Positions 20,881 to 29,642 of a stretch of DNA of 64,000 nt are shown in pieces. The DNA comes from Candidatus Opimibacter iunctus (GTDB lineage Bacteria > Bacteroidota > Bacteroidia > Chitinophagales > Saprospiraceae). The first letter of the stretch is position 1; every line of letters starts with the position of its first letter. Both the position numbers and the translations under genes were made by a program. The notes beneath the pieces are model-generated. The model did not search any database and had not been told where the DNA came from. It saw only the letters and a program-made list of their open reading frames with translations. Location: NCBI GenBank assembly GCA_016716665.1, contig JADJVH010000011.1, positions 186,001 to 250,000 of the forward strand, written 5' to 3'.

Positions 20881-23723
20881 TCACTTAGATATTGACCGGT
20901 GACACTCTCCGCGCAAGCCGCCACCTGCTCAGGTGTGCCTTGCACGACGAGCCGTCCTCCTTCATCACCACCACCGGGCCCAAGATCGATCACCCAATCC
21001 GCTGTCTTGATGACTTCAAGGTTGTGCTCGATGATCACCACACTATGCCCGCGTTCCACAAGCGCATTGATAGCCTTGAGCAGGATGTTGATGTCATGAA
21101 AGTGAAGCCCGGTCGTAGGCTCATCAAAGATGAAGAGCAGATGCCGGTCATCTCTTTCTTTGCCCAGGTAGGATGCCAGCTTGACACGCTGTGCTTCTCC
21201 TCCGGACAAGGTGCTCGATGCCTGGCCAAGTTTGATATATCCTAGTCCTACATCATGCAGTGGCTGCAGTCGTTCGGCAATATCTTTCTCTTCTTCAAAA
21301 AACGAGATCGCCTCATCGACACTCATCTCGAGGATGTCAAATATATTTTTCCCCTGGTACTTGATCTCCAGGATTGGTTTCTGAAACCGCTTTCCACCAC
21401 ACTCATCACAGACGAGCTTGACATCGGCGAGGAACTGCATCTCTACAATGATCTCTCCATCACCCTTGCAGGTCTCACATCGACCGCCTTCTACATTAAA
21501 GGAAAAATGCTTTGGCTTGTATCCGTTCACCTTTGCCAGGTGCTGATCAGTCATGAGTTTACGAATGGAATCATAGGCCTTGATGTAGGTGATCGGATTT
21601 GATCGCGAACTCCGGCCCAGCGCCTGCTGCCCGATGACCTCAATCCCTTCTATACGTTGGTAATCACCGGTGATCGACTTCAATACATTGGCATTGGAGC
21701 CACTGGTGATCCCAAGTACGTTTGACAGCGCAGGCTCCAGGATGTGTCGTACGAGGGTTGTTTTGCCCGAACCACTCACGCCGGTAACTACTGTCAGACA
21801 AAAGAGCGGGATCTGGATATCTACATTGGTGAGGTTATGCAACCGTGCACCCTTGAGGTTTATTTTATTTGAAGAAGTCCTTCGCTTGTGTGGCGTCGGC
21901 ACAGTCTTTTGCCCCATCAGGTATTGCTGCGTGAGACTGGGTATACCGGTTACCTTTTTTGTGATAAAATCATCATACGTACCTGCATAGACGATCTCTC
22001 CGCCATGCACTCCTGCACCCGGCCCTACGTCAATGATGTAATCTGCCTGGCGAATGATTTCTTCTTCGTGCTCTACGACTACGACTGTATTGCCAAGGTC
22101 GCGCAACTCATGTAAGACATTGAGCAATTGTCCTGTGTCTTTCGGATGTAGTCCGATACTTGGTTCGTCAAGTATGTATAGCGAACTCGTCAGGTTGCTG
22201 CCGAGATTACGCGTCAGATGTATACGCTGTGTTTCTCCACCACTCAGGGTAGAAGAGATGCGCTCGAGGTGCAGGTAGCCCAATCCCACATTGCTCATCG
22301 TGCGAAGCCGGTTTCGGATTTCAAGAAGGATCCGTGAGGCAGTCTTTTCTTCAACAGGAGTCAGGCTTAGTTGGTCAAAGAATACACGAAGATCCCTGAT
22401 CGACATGTCCGCGAGTTCAGGAAGTGATCTGCCTGCAACCTTTACATAAGTAGCCTCAGGCCTTAAGCGTCCACCACCACATGCAGTGCACGTAGTACGC
22501 CCACGATACCTCGCCAGCATTACACGATTCTGTATTTTGTAACTGGCTTGCTCCAGTTCATGGAAGAAGGCATGAATGCCCTTGACATCCTTGTCCCCAT
22601 CCCAGAGTAATTTCCGCTCTGCTTTTGTCAGGTCTACATAGGCACGATGTGTAGGGAAATCTTTCTTTGTTGCTCTCTTGATAAAGTCAACCTGCCAGGC
22701 CATGGATTTCTCGCCGGACCAGGGAGCTACTGCACCTTCATAGACACTGAGTGATGGATCTGGTATGACTTTGTCTTCATCGATCCCGATGATACGGCCG
22801 AAGCCTTCGCATCGCGGGCATGCTCCCACAGGGTTGTTGTAGTTAAAGAGTTTTGGCTCAGGTTCGATAAAGGTCATGCCATCGAGTTCAAACCTGTTGT
22901 TGAAGGTAGTGGTGGTGCCTCCTTCTACCTCAACAATACATTCACCTTCTGCTTCATAGAATGCGGTCTGTGCACTATCTGCTACGCGTTTTTGAAAATC
23001 AAGGTCCTGCGATACAGGAAAGCGGTCCACGACGAGGCTCAGGTCCCCTTTGGTGAGATCATGTGCTTTTTGCTTGACGATAGCTTTGTGTCCGGTCAGG
23101 AAATCTTCGATGCGGAGTGTCTCTCCTTTCCATTGGATACGGTTGTATCCTTTCTGGAGCAGGAGTTCACATTCTTTTTGGATCGTACGTTTTTCATCAC
23201 GGATCTGGAGAGGGGCAATGATCATGATCCTCGCTCCTTCTTCAAAGCCGAAAATAAAGTTGACTACGTCAGTGACACTGTGCTTTCGCACTTTCTCGCC
23301 GGATATAGGGCTGATGGTCTGACCCACGCGGGCATAAAGGAGCCGCATGTAATCATAGATCTCGGTCATCGAGCCTACAGTACTCCGGGCATTACCTCCC
23401 GTGACGCGTTGCTCGATGGCAATCGCCGGGCAGATGCCCCTGATATGGTCGACATCCGGTTTTTTCATCCGGTTGAGGAACTGGCGGGCGTATGAACTCA
23501 GGCTTTCTACGTATCTCCTCTGGCCTTCGGCATATAAAGTATCCATGATCAGGGAAGATTTTCCAGATCCGGAAAGGCCGGTGACCACCACCAATTGATT
23601 CTTCGGGATGGATACAGAGACGTTCTTGAGATTGTTGCTACGGGCGCCAATGATCTCTATTTGCCTGGCTTTGAGCGTATTGACGGGAGAAGGAGTGGAG
23701 GCAGTTTTGGGCTTGACAGCCAT
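20874..23723 (-). CDS. uvrA: Excinuclease ABC subunit A (UvrA)
   Basis: This is the DNA-damage recognition ATPase of nucleotide excision repair, acting with UvrB and UvrC. It has 949 residues, the usual length. There are two ABC modules. The first has Walker A GLSGSGKS at residues 49-56 and signature LSGGETQRIHL. The second has Walker A GVSGSGKTT and signature LSGGEAQRVKLA. Zinc-finger cysteines appear as CPRCEGFG, CTACGGG and CETCKGDG with CDECGG. The frame is intact and starts at ATG 23723, with an N-terminal extension of about 18 residues before the conserved QIEIIGARSNNLKN. It is monocistronic here, and repeat DNA follows the stop. Confidence 0.97.
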   Translation of the reverse strand: MAVKPKTASTPSPVNTLKARQIEIIGARSNNLKNVSVSIPKNQLVVVTGLSGSGKSSLIMDTLYAEGQRRYVESLSSYARQFLNRMKKPDVDHIRGICPAIAIEQRVTGGNARSTVGSMTEIYDYMRLLYARVGQTISPISGEKVRKHSVTDVVNFIFGFEEGARIMIIAPLQIRDEKRTIQKECELLLQKGYNRIQWKGETLRIEDFLTGHKAIVKQKAHDLTKGDLSLVVDRFPVSQDLDFQKRVADSAQTAFYEAEGECIVEVEGGTTTTFNNRFELDGMTFIEPEPKLFNYNNPVGACPRCEGFGRIIGIDEDKVIPDPSLSVYEGAVAPWSGEKSMAWQVDFIKRATKKDFPTHRAYVDLTKAERKLLWDGDKDVKGIHAFFHELEQASYKIQNRVMLARYRGRTTCTACGGGRLRPEATYVKVAGRSLPELADMSIRDLRVFFDQLSLTPVEEKTASRILLEIRNRLRTMSNVGLGYLHLERISSTLSGGETQRIHLTRNLGSNLTSSLYILDEPSIGLHPKDTGQLLNVLHELRDLGNTVVVVEHEEEIIRQADYIIDVGPGAGVHGGEIVYAGTYDDFITKKVTGIPSLTQQYLMGQKTVPTPHKRRTSSNKINLKGARLHNLTNVDIQIPLFCLTVVTGVSGSGKTTLVRHILEPALSNVLGITSGSNANVLKSITGDYQRIEGIEVIGQQALGRSSRSNPITYIKAYDSIRKLMTDQHLAKVNGYKPKHFSFNVEGGRCETCKGDGEIIVEMQFLADVKLVCDECGGKRFQKPILEIKYQGKNIFDILEMSVDEAISFFEEEKDIAERLQPLHDVGLGYIKLGQASSTLSGGEAQRVKLASYLGKERDDRHLLFIFDEPTTGLHFHDINILLKAINALVERGHSVVIIEHNLEVIKTADWVIDLGPGGGDEGGRLVVQGTPEQVAACAESVTGQYLSEN

Positions 23724-24001
23724 AAATATGTTGTTTTGGCGCAGTTTTTGTTGTGATAAACTTACGCTTAAATGGTTAATCTGACAGGCAGCATAACCAT
23801 CAGGAGCAGCGTTAAGTTCTTGTTAAAAGGGTAGATCCACAAAAATAATTTGGTACAAAGAACGGAAATCCCTTAGCTTAGCGTCATAAATCGAATTGGT
23901 CACAATTAAATTTTTTCTATAGATAGCACTCTACACTGTTTTTAAGATGAGGATTTGATGTTCAGATCCGCCTATTTCTTAACTGTCTAAACATGTGTAG
24001 T

Positions 24002-24580
24002 ATGCAAGTGCAAGCTCTTGATGACCACCAATTAATTGATACCTATCTGGCCGGAGACGAGGCCGCTTTTTCCACACTCCTTCATCGCCACAAGGCAAAG
24101 ATCTACTCTTCGATCTATATGTTTACCAAGGATCGCGAGTTGGCAGATGACCTGTTCCAGGATGTCTTTATCAAGATCATCGACACCCTCCGCAAGGGCA
24201 AGTACAATCACGAAGGCAAGTTCCTTCAGTGGGCGTTAAGGATTTCATACAACATGTGCGTGGATCAGTTTCGCAGGTCCAAACGCCGCACGAAAGTATC
24301 CGCCACCGAGACCTTCGACATTTTCGATGTCCTCGAGAGCGATGATCCAAACCGCGAGATGAGCATGATGCGTGACCAGACCTATGACCGTGTGCGCACA
24401 CTCGTAGACATGCTCCCGTCAGAGCAGCGCGAAGTTGTCATCCTGCGCCACTATGCTGATATGTCCTTCAAGGAAATCGCATGCCTCACCGATGTGAGCA
24501 TCAATACCGCCCTCGGCCGCATGCGCTACGCCCTCATCAATATCCGCAAGCTCGTCGACGAAAAACAGCTCGTTATCTAG
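24002..24580 (+). CDS. ECF-type RNA polymerase sigma factor (RpoE-like)
   Basis: The protein has 192 residues from ATG 24002 (MQVQALDDHQLIDTYL). An ATG at 23993 would add three residues. Sigma region 2 (residues about 15-90) includes AFSTLLHRHKAKIYSSI, DDLFQDVFIKII and FLQWALRISYNMCVDQFRR. Region 4 (about 125-185) includes LPSEQREVVILRHYADMSF and an HTH FKEIACLTDVSINTALGRM. No anti-sigma factor gene lies next to it. The product of the adjacent downstream gene is metabolic and on the other strand. The 278-bp gap before it contains no gene I can support. Confidence 0.93.
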   Translation: MQVQALDDHQLIDTYLAGDEAAFSTLLHRHKAKIYSSIYMFTKDRELADDLFQDVFIKIIDTLRKGKYNHEGKFLQWALRISYNMCVDQFRRSKRRTKVSATETFDIFDVLESDDPNREMSMMRDQTYDRVRTLVDMLPSEQREVVILRHYADMSFKEIACLTDVSINTALGRMRYALINIRKLVDEKQLVI

Positions 24581-24612
24581 ATAGCGCAGGCGCGAAACCA
24601 TAAGCAAAAAGA

Positions 24613-24651
24613 AGGGGTTCAATAAGAGGCAAAAATTTGAACCCCTACCTT
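24613..24651 (+). terminator. Intrinsic terminator after the ECF sigma gene
   Basis: A 10-bp stem has AGGGGTTCAA at 24613-24622 and TTGAACCCCT at 24637-24646, separated by a 14-base loop and followed by ACCTTTT. Confidence 0.7.
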
Positions 24652-24692
24652 TTAATGGCAAAATGGTGGTTCAGAATCGCCAATTTCCATTT

Positions 24693-25457
24693 TCAATAAT
24701 CCTGCTCTCGGCTCGCCGGTCTCGCTGCCCTACGGCGCCAGCCCTCCAGCCGATTGATGGCCCAATGGCCATCAGGCTGCAGGCCGTATCTGAAGCGGTC
24801 ATGCAACCTATTCGCTCGTCCCTGCCAGAACTCAATGGTATGCGGACGAACAATATATCCTCCCCAATGCTCTGGCACAGGGAGCGGATCGATGTCCGCA
24901 TATTTTTCTTCGACCTGTTTTGCATTCGCTTCCAATACACTCCGGTCAGGGATGACCTGGCTTTGTGGTGAGGTCCATGCACCTATCTGGCTGCCGCGCG
25001 GCCTTGATTGAAAATATTGCTCCGAACGTTCTTTTGAAACTTTTTCAACCTTCCCTTCTATCCGCACCTGCCGCTCCATTTCTTTCCAGAAGAATAGCAA
25101 GGCGACCTGTGGGTTCTCTGCCATCTCCTTTGACTTGTCGCTGTCATAATTGGTGAAAAATTCAAAACCTTCCTGATGCAGCCCTTTGAGCAACACAATT
25201 CTCGCAAACGGTTGCCCTTGTGAATTGGCGGTTGCAAGCGTCATGGCATTGGCTTCTTCTATTTCGGCTCCGATGGCTTCATGCCACCAGCGCCTGAACA
25301 TATCCATTGGATCCAACGTCAGGTCCTCGTGTTCGAGTGCGCCGAGATGGTATGCTTTGCGGAGATCTTCTATGTTTTTCACAGGATCGTATTTTAGTGA
25401 GCTCTCCGGCCGGATAGCCGGTGCAGTGGCAAAGATAAGCCCCAATCTGCGGACCAA
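24693..25457 (-). CDS. pdxH: Pyridoxamine 5'-phosphate oxidase
   Basis: This FMN enzyme oxidises pyridoxamine or pyridoxine 5'-phosphate to pyridoxal 5'-phosphate. Motifs include GQPFARIVLLKG, FEFFTNYDSDKS, RQVRIEGKVEKVS, YFQSRPRGSQIGAW and a C-terminal VRPHTIEFWQGR with RLHDRFRY. The upstream end is uncertain. The frame opens at TTG 25457, but a GTG at 25382 (KNIEDLRKAYHLG) gives the family's usual N-terminus. The C-terminus reads INRLEGWRRRAARP instead of the usual RLAP end. CTG GCG CCG TAG (LAP, stop at 24730-24732) exists in another frame just there, so one missing base in a GGG run has probably added a false 13-residue tail. Confidence 0.93.
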   Translation of the reverse strand: MVRRLGLIFATAPAIRPESSLKYDPVKNIEDLRKAYHLGALEHEDLTLDPMDMFRRWWHEAIGAEIEEANAMTLATANSQGQPFARIVLLKGLHQEGFEFFTNYDSDKSKEMAENPQVALLFFWKEMERQVRIEGKVEKVSKERSEQYFQSRPRGSQIGAWTSPQSQVIPDRSVLEANAKQVEEKYADIDPLPVPEHWGGYIVRPHTIEFWQGRANRLHDRFRYGLQPDGHWAINRLEGWRRRAARPASREQDY

Positions 25458-25567
25458 CGGACATTCAATTAACGACTCATTAGCGATTAATTGCAGTGTT
25501 CCGGTGTACCTTTATTGGGATGTTGTGTAAACCGGCTTCAGGAAGATCAACAAAGGATATCGGGACC

Positions 25568-25948
25568 ATGCCCTTCCGGGCTGGTGTTGGCCTTCTTTTA
25601 GGCCTCTACCTCACGGTATTCCTGTTTCCTCCGGGATATATCCCTCACGTGCACAATGACCGTGATATCCATACCGGGGATGTGTGCCGCACAGATGCCT
25701 GCCATATCACCATTTACCATCCCGGGGATCATAATGGCTGTCATCATAAGTTCCACTTTTCAAAGGCGCTGGATGAATGCCCGCTTTGCCATTCGATCGC
25801 AGCAAGGTATCTGCCACCACAGTTGGTCATACCTGTGGATATTGCCTTTGCACAACTCCCTTCCTTTTCGTTATGCCCGCCCGCGGACAGCTATGAACCT
25901 GCCATAGCCCATGCCGATCGCGGGCCACCGGTTTCTGCGGCCATCTGA
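25568..25948 (+). CDS. Small His/Cys-rich exported or membrane protein upstream of a TonB receptor
   Basis: The protein has 126 residues from ATG 25568 (MPFRAGVGLLLGLYLTVFLF), a signal peptide or membrane helix. The mature part is rich in His and Cys: HVHND, CRTDACHITIYH, CHHKFHF and CPLCHS. This spacing suggests metal binding. I do not recognise a family. It lies 114 bp upstream of a TonB-dependent receptor in the same direction, so it may be a periplasmic partner in metal acquisition or sensing; that is inference from context. An upstream GTG at 25496 is in frame but would bury the signal peptide. Confidence 0.6.
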   Translation: MPFRAGVGLLLGLYLTVFLFPPGYIPHVHNDRDIHTGDVCRTDACHITIYHPGDHNGCHHKFHFSKALDECPLCHSIAARYLPPQLVIPVDIAFAQLPSFSLCPPADSYEPAIAHADRGPPVSAAI

Positions 25949-26062
25949 TATCACCCTTTGTATTCGGAGGGGATTTCTTTTCAGATCAGTGCGCCACCTG
26001 CAGTGGCTGTCTCGATCTGGTGATCAGTCAACATTATTTTCAACGTAGAAAAAAGTTAAGCC

Positions 26063-28504
26063 ATGCGAATAGTGGGATTCAACCTCATTGTGTTGATGAC
26101 ATGCATCTACAACCTGTCATTTGCAGGTGCCCATCCCGATGCTGATAAAGCAACTCTGTCCGGGAAGGTCACCGATAAACTCACCGGCGAATTATTGCCC
26201 GGCGTAAATATTTACATCCCTGACCTGAAGACAGGGACCATCAGTAACCTGGATGGAACATACCTGATCGAAAACCTGCCCTCGACAAGGGTGCTGGTGC
26301 AGGTCTCCTTTACCGGTTACAATCTCGTTTCCGTGACGATTGATCTCGGGACAACCTCCACCTATGATTTTACACTGGAGGAATCAGTCAATGAATTGCA
26401 TGAAATCGTTGTCACTGGCACAGCCGGATCAGGGGAGAAAAACAGGACACCCACACCTATCTCTACTATACCAAGGACAGAGCTATTGCAAAATTCCTCA
26501 TCCAATATTATCGATGCTATTGCCCGTCAACCAGGTATTTCCCAGGTGACGACCGGTGTTGGAATTTCAAAGCCTGTAATTCGGGGATTGGGATACAACA
26601 GGGTAGTGACAGTCATGGATGGTATCCGACAGGAAGGCCAGCAATGGGGCGATGAACACGGTATTGAAGTAGATGAATTTGCTGTCCATAAAGTGGAGAT
26701 TTTAAAGGGACCGGCCAGCCTGACCTATGGATCAGATGCTATGGCCGGAGTTATCAACCTGTTGAGCGCACCTACCTTGCCCGAAGGTCAGATCACCGGC
26801 AACTTCCTCGCCAACTATCAGACTAACAATGGGCTGCTTGCATACTCTGCTAATCTTGCCGGAAACAAGGAAGGCTTCATCTGGGATCTTCGATACAGCA
26901 ATAAGAAAGCCCACGCTTATCAAAATGCTTATGACGGTGATGTGCTCAATTCTGGATTTAAAGAAAATACACTCAGTGGGATCATCGGCCTGAACAAATC
27001 CTGGGGGTATACCCATCTCCATGTCAGTGCATATCACATGACGCCTGGTATTGTCGAAGGTGATCGGGATTCGGCAACAGGCCAGTTTATTAAACCAGCT
27101 GTTCTCAATGATACAACAGAAGTGACAGAGATCGCTGGTGATGATGATTTCAAATCGTACACACCATTGACACCATACCAGGACATCCATCATTACAAGG
27201 CCGTGCTCAACAACAGCTTTATCCTCGGGGATGGAAGCCTCAAGGCGACTCTTGGCTGGCAGAGCAACCGGCGTCTGGAATATGGTGACATATTGAATGA
27301 AGGCCAGTATGGACTGTACTTCCTGCTCAATACCCTCAACTATGACCTGAGATATAATGTATCTACCGCAGATGATTATACATTTTCATTTGGCATCAAT
27401 GGAATGCAGCAGGTGTCACAAAACAAAGGATCTGAATTCCTGATACCGGATTATGACCTTTTTGATATTGGCTTTTTTATCACCGCGCAAAAGGCAATGG
27501 GCAATCTTGACATCAGTGGAGGTATACGATATGATTCACGAAATGAAAACGGAGAAGATTTGTTTCTCGATGCAGATGGTATGATCGTCAGCGGAAGTGA
27601 TCCTGAAGCCATCCATCAATTCACCGCCTTCCATTCCACATTTACAGGCATTTCAGGCAGCATCGGGGCCACCTATCAGTTTTCTGAAGATCTCTTTACA
27701 AAACTCAATGTATCGCGTGGATATCGTGCCCCCAATATCGCAGAGCTGGCATCCAACGGAGTCCACGAAGGAACATTCAATTATATCATTGGCGACCCCT
27801 CACTTGCACCGGAGACCAGCCTTCAGCTTGACTATGCCCTTGGGGTCAGTGATCAGCATATCACAGCGGAAGCAAGCGTGTTTGCGAGTACGATATACAA
27901 TTACATTTTCCAGCGTAAACTTGAAAGTGCCTTTGGTGGTGATTCACTGTCTGAAGGGTATTCCACTTTCAAGTTTGTTCAGGGCACCGCCAATCTGGTG
28001 GGTGGCGAGATAACGATTGACATTCACCCGCACCCATTGGACTGGCTTCATTTTGAAAATTCTTTTTCCTATGTCAGTGCCACTCAAAAAGATCAGCCCG
28101 ATTCCACCAGATATCTTCCACTCATACCGCCTGCAAAATGGAGATCAGAACTGAGGGCATCAGCCAAAACGCTAGGCAAGCACATTTCCAACGCGTATGT
28201 GATGATCGAGCTGGAAAACTACTGGAAGCAAAACAGGTACTATGCAGGGTATGGTACAGAGACCGCAACGCCCGGATATGCCTTGCTCAACCTCGGTATA
28301 GGTGCTGATATCACATCAAAGGACAAAACACTTTTTTCGGTTTATATCAACGCCAATAACCTGACAGATGTCGCATATCAAAGTCATCTGAGCCGGTTGA
28401 AATATGCCGATGTCAATAATGTCACCGGCAGGTCAGGGGTGTATAATATGGGAAGGAATATCAGTATTAAAGTGTTGGTGCCACTTGCATTTACATCGAT
28501 GTAA
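26063..28504 (+). CDS. TonB-dependent outer-membrane receptor with carboxypeptidase-regulatory-like domain
   Basis: The protein has 813 residues. A signal peptide (MRIVGFNLIVLMTCIYNLSFAG) precedes a CarboxypepD_reg-like domain (GKVTDKLTGELLPGVNIYI, about residues 32-110). A TonB-box-like EIVVTGTAG follows, then the plug (SNIIDAIARQPGISQVTTG, VIRGLGYNRVVTVMDGIRQ) and a beta-barrel with NVSRGYRAPNIAEL. It imports a substrate across the outer membrane using TonB energy. There is no SusD partner, so it is more likely a metal or small-ligand receptor than a glycan SusC. The His/Cys-rich protein upstream points to a metal; this is inferred. The frame is intact. Confidence 0.92.
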   Translation: MRIVGFNLIVLMTCIYNLSFAGAHPDADKATLSGKVTDKLTGELLPGVNIYIPDLKTGTISNLDGTYLIENLPSTRVLVQVSFTGYNLVSVTIDLGTTSTYDFTLEESVNELHEIVVTGTAGSGEKNRTPTPISTIPRTELLQNSSSNIIDAIARQPGISQVTTGVGISKPVIRGLGYNRVVTVMDGIRQEGQQWGDEHGIEVDEFAVHKVEILKGPASLTYGSDAMAGVINLLSAPTLPEGQITGNFLANYQTNNGLLAYSANLAGNKEGFIWDLRYSNKKAHAYQNAYDGDVLNSGFKENTLSGIIGLNKSWGYTHLHVSAYHMTPGIVEGDRDSATGQFIKPAVLNDTTEVTEIAGDDDFKSYTPLTPYQDIHHYKAVLNNSFILGDGSLKATLGWQSNRRLEYGDILNEGQYGLYFLLNTLNYDLRYNVSTADDYTFSFGINGMQQVSQNKGSEFLIPDYDLFDIGFFITAQKAMGNLDISGGIRYDSRNENGEDLFLDADGMIVSGSDPEAIHQFTAFHSTFTGISGSIGATYQFSEDLFTKLNVSRGYRAPNIAELASNGVHEGTFNYIIGDPSLAPETSLQLDYALGVSDQHITAEASVFASTIYNYIFQRKLESAFGGDSLSEGYSTFKFVQGTANLVGGEITIDIHPHPLDWLHFENSFSYVSATQKDQPDSTRYLPLIPPAKWRSELRASAKTLGKHISNAYVMIELENYWKQNRYYAGYGTETATPGYALLNLGIGADITSKDKTLFSVYINANNLTDVAYQSHLSRLKYADVNNVTGRSGVYNMGRNISIKVLVPLAFTSM

Positions 28505-28631
28505 TGCCCTGATTGCTTTAGGAAACAGGGATTGCGTTGGTGGTGATCTGTGTGGGCAGCCTGTGCATTCCTAAAAGCGGGTTACTTTTACTTCTCCGGC
28601 TGTGTCTGGCCGGAGAAGTATATTTTAGCGT

Positions 28632-29609
28632 ATGCCCGGATTGTTCCACAAATTATATCACCCTGAAATCTTCCAGGGCAGCCTGTCCAAGCAAAAATAT
28701 TTCGAGGGATGGTATTATAAGCTGGTCTCTGCAGATGAGCAGCATGCAGTAGCGGTCATCCCGGGAATTGCCATTTATGATGACACTGACCATCATGCCT
28801 TTATCCAGGTGATCAATGGGGTCCGGCAGACCACTTCATATCATCGCTTTCCGCTTGAACAGTTTTCAGCAGATGAGGACACCTTGAAGATCGATATCGG
28901 GAAGAATCATTTTTCAAAGACTAGTGTTTCACTAGACCTGCCCGAACTGAAGGGTGATATCACCTTGCAGGACAGCATACCATTAGTCTCCTCCTTGCTG
29001 AGCCCCGGCATTATGGGATGGTACTCCTTTATGCCAAGTATGCAATGCTATCACGGTGTGGTCAGCCTGCATCATGTGCTTGAAGGTAAGACTAGCGGCA
29101 CAGCAGGTGAGATTGAGTGGAGTAAGGGAGTAGGGTATATCGAAAAAGACTGGGGCACCTCTTTTCCAAAATGCTGGATATGGATACACTCCAACAATTT
29201 TAAAGATCAATCTCCCGCTTCATTGATGGCATCAGTTGCGCACATACCTTGGATGGGGAGATATTTTCCAGGCTTTATAGTGGTCCTGCTTGCTGGAGGA
29301 ATTGAGTACCGTTTTGCTACCTATAATGGTTCACGGATGAAATGCTCGGTTCTCGAAGACCGGGTAGTGCTGGAATTTAGGCGAGGTGATCTGCATCTTT
29401 CTATTCATGCATTCAGGGGGCCGACCGCTGTGCTGAGATCTCCGTTGACCGGGCAGATGACCGGCAAGGTCAATGAGAGTCTTCAAGCAAGGGTAGAGGT
29501 TGCCCTTTCTCGTTCCGGACAAACCATCTGGGAGTCTACCGGTACCTCTGCAGGTCTTGAAGTCGCAGGGGATACGACTATTCTTGAAAGCGAATCCTGG
29601 CGGAGGTAG
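28632..29609 (+). CDS. Tocopherol-cyclase-like family protein
   Basis: The protein has 325 residues and resembles the tocopherol cyclase-like family. An N-terminal KYFEGWYYKLVS is followed by a lipocalin-like beta-rich body with GVGYIEKDWGTSFPKCWIWI and HSNNF. In plants the family closes the chromanol ring. Bacteroidota homologues have no proven substrate and no tocopherol pathway is visible here, so a lipid-binding or cyclase-like role is only suggested. No signal peptide is seen. Its stop abuts the promoter of the DUF4271 gene. Confidence 0.8.
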   Translation: MPGLFHKLYHPEIFQGSLSKQKYFEGWYYKLVSADEQHAVAVIPGIAIYDDTDHHAFIQVINGVRQTTSYHRFPLEQFSADEDTLKIDIGKNHFSKTSVSLDLPELKGDITLQDSIPLVSSLLSPGIMGWYSFMPSMQCYHGVVSLHHVLEGKTSGTAGEIEWSKGVGYIEKDWGTSFPKCWIWIHSNNFKDQSPASLMASVAHIPWMGRYFPGFIVVLLAGGIEYRFATYNGSRMKCSVLEDRVVLEFRRGDLHLSIHAFRGPTAVLRSPLTGQMTGKVNESLQARVEVALSRSGQTIWESTGTSAGLEVAGDTTILESESWRR

Positions 29610-29637
29610 TTGAATTCCACAGAGGTGGCTACCTTTG
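29610..29637 (+). promoter_or_regulatory. Consensus Bacteroidota promoter with almost no leader
   Basis: TTG at 29610-29612, a 17-base spacer, then TACCTTTG at 29630-29637 form a perfect TTG-N17-TAnnTTTG. The ATG of the DUF4271 gene follows only five bases later at 29643. It is the true start because it opens a signal peptide, so the mRNA should be leaderless or nearly so. Confidence 0.75.
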
Positions 29638-29642
29638 CGCCC

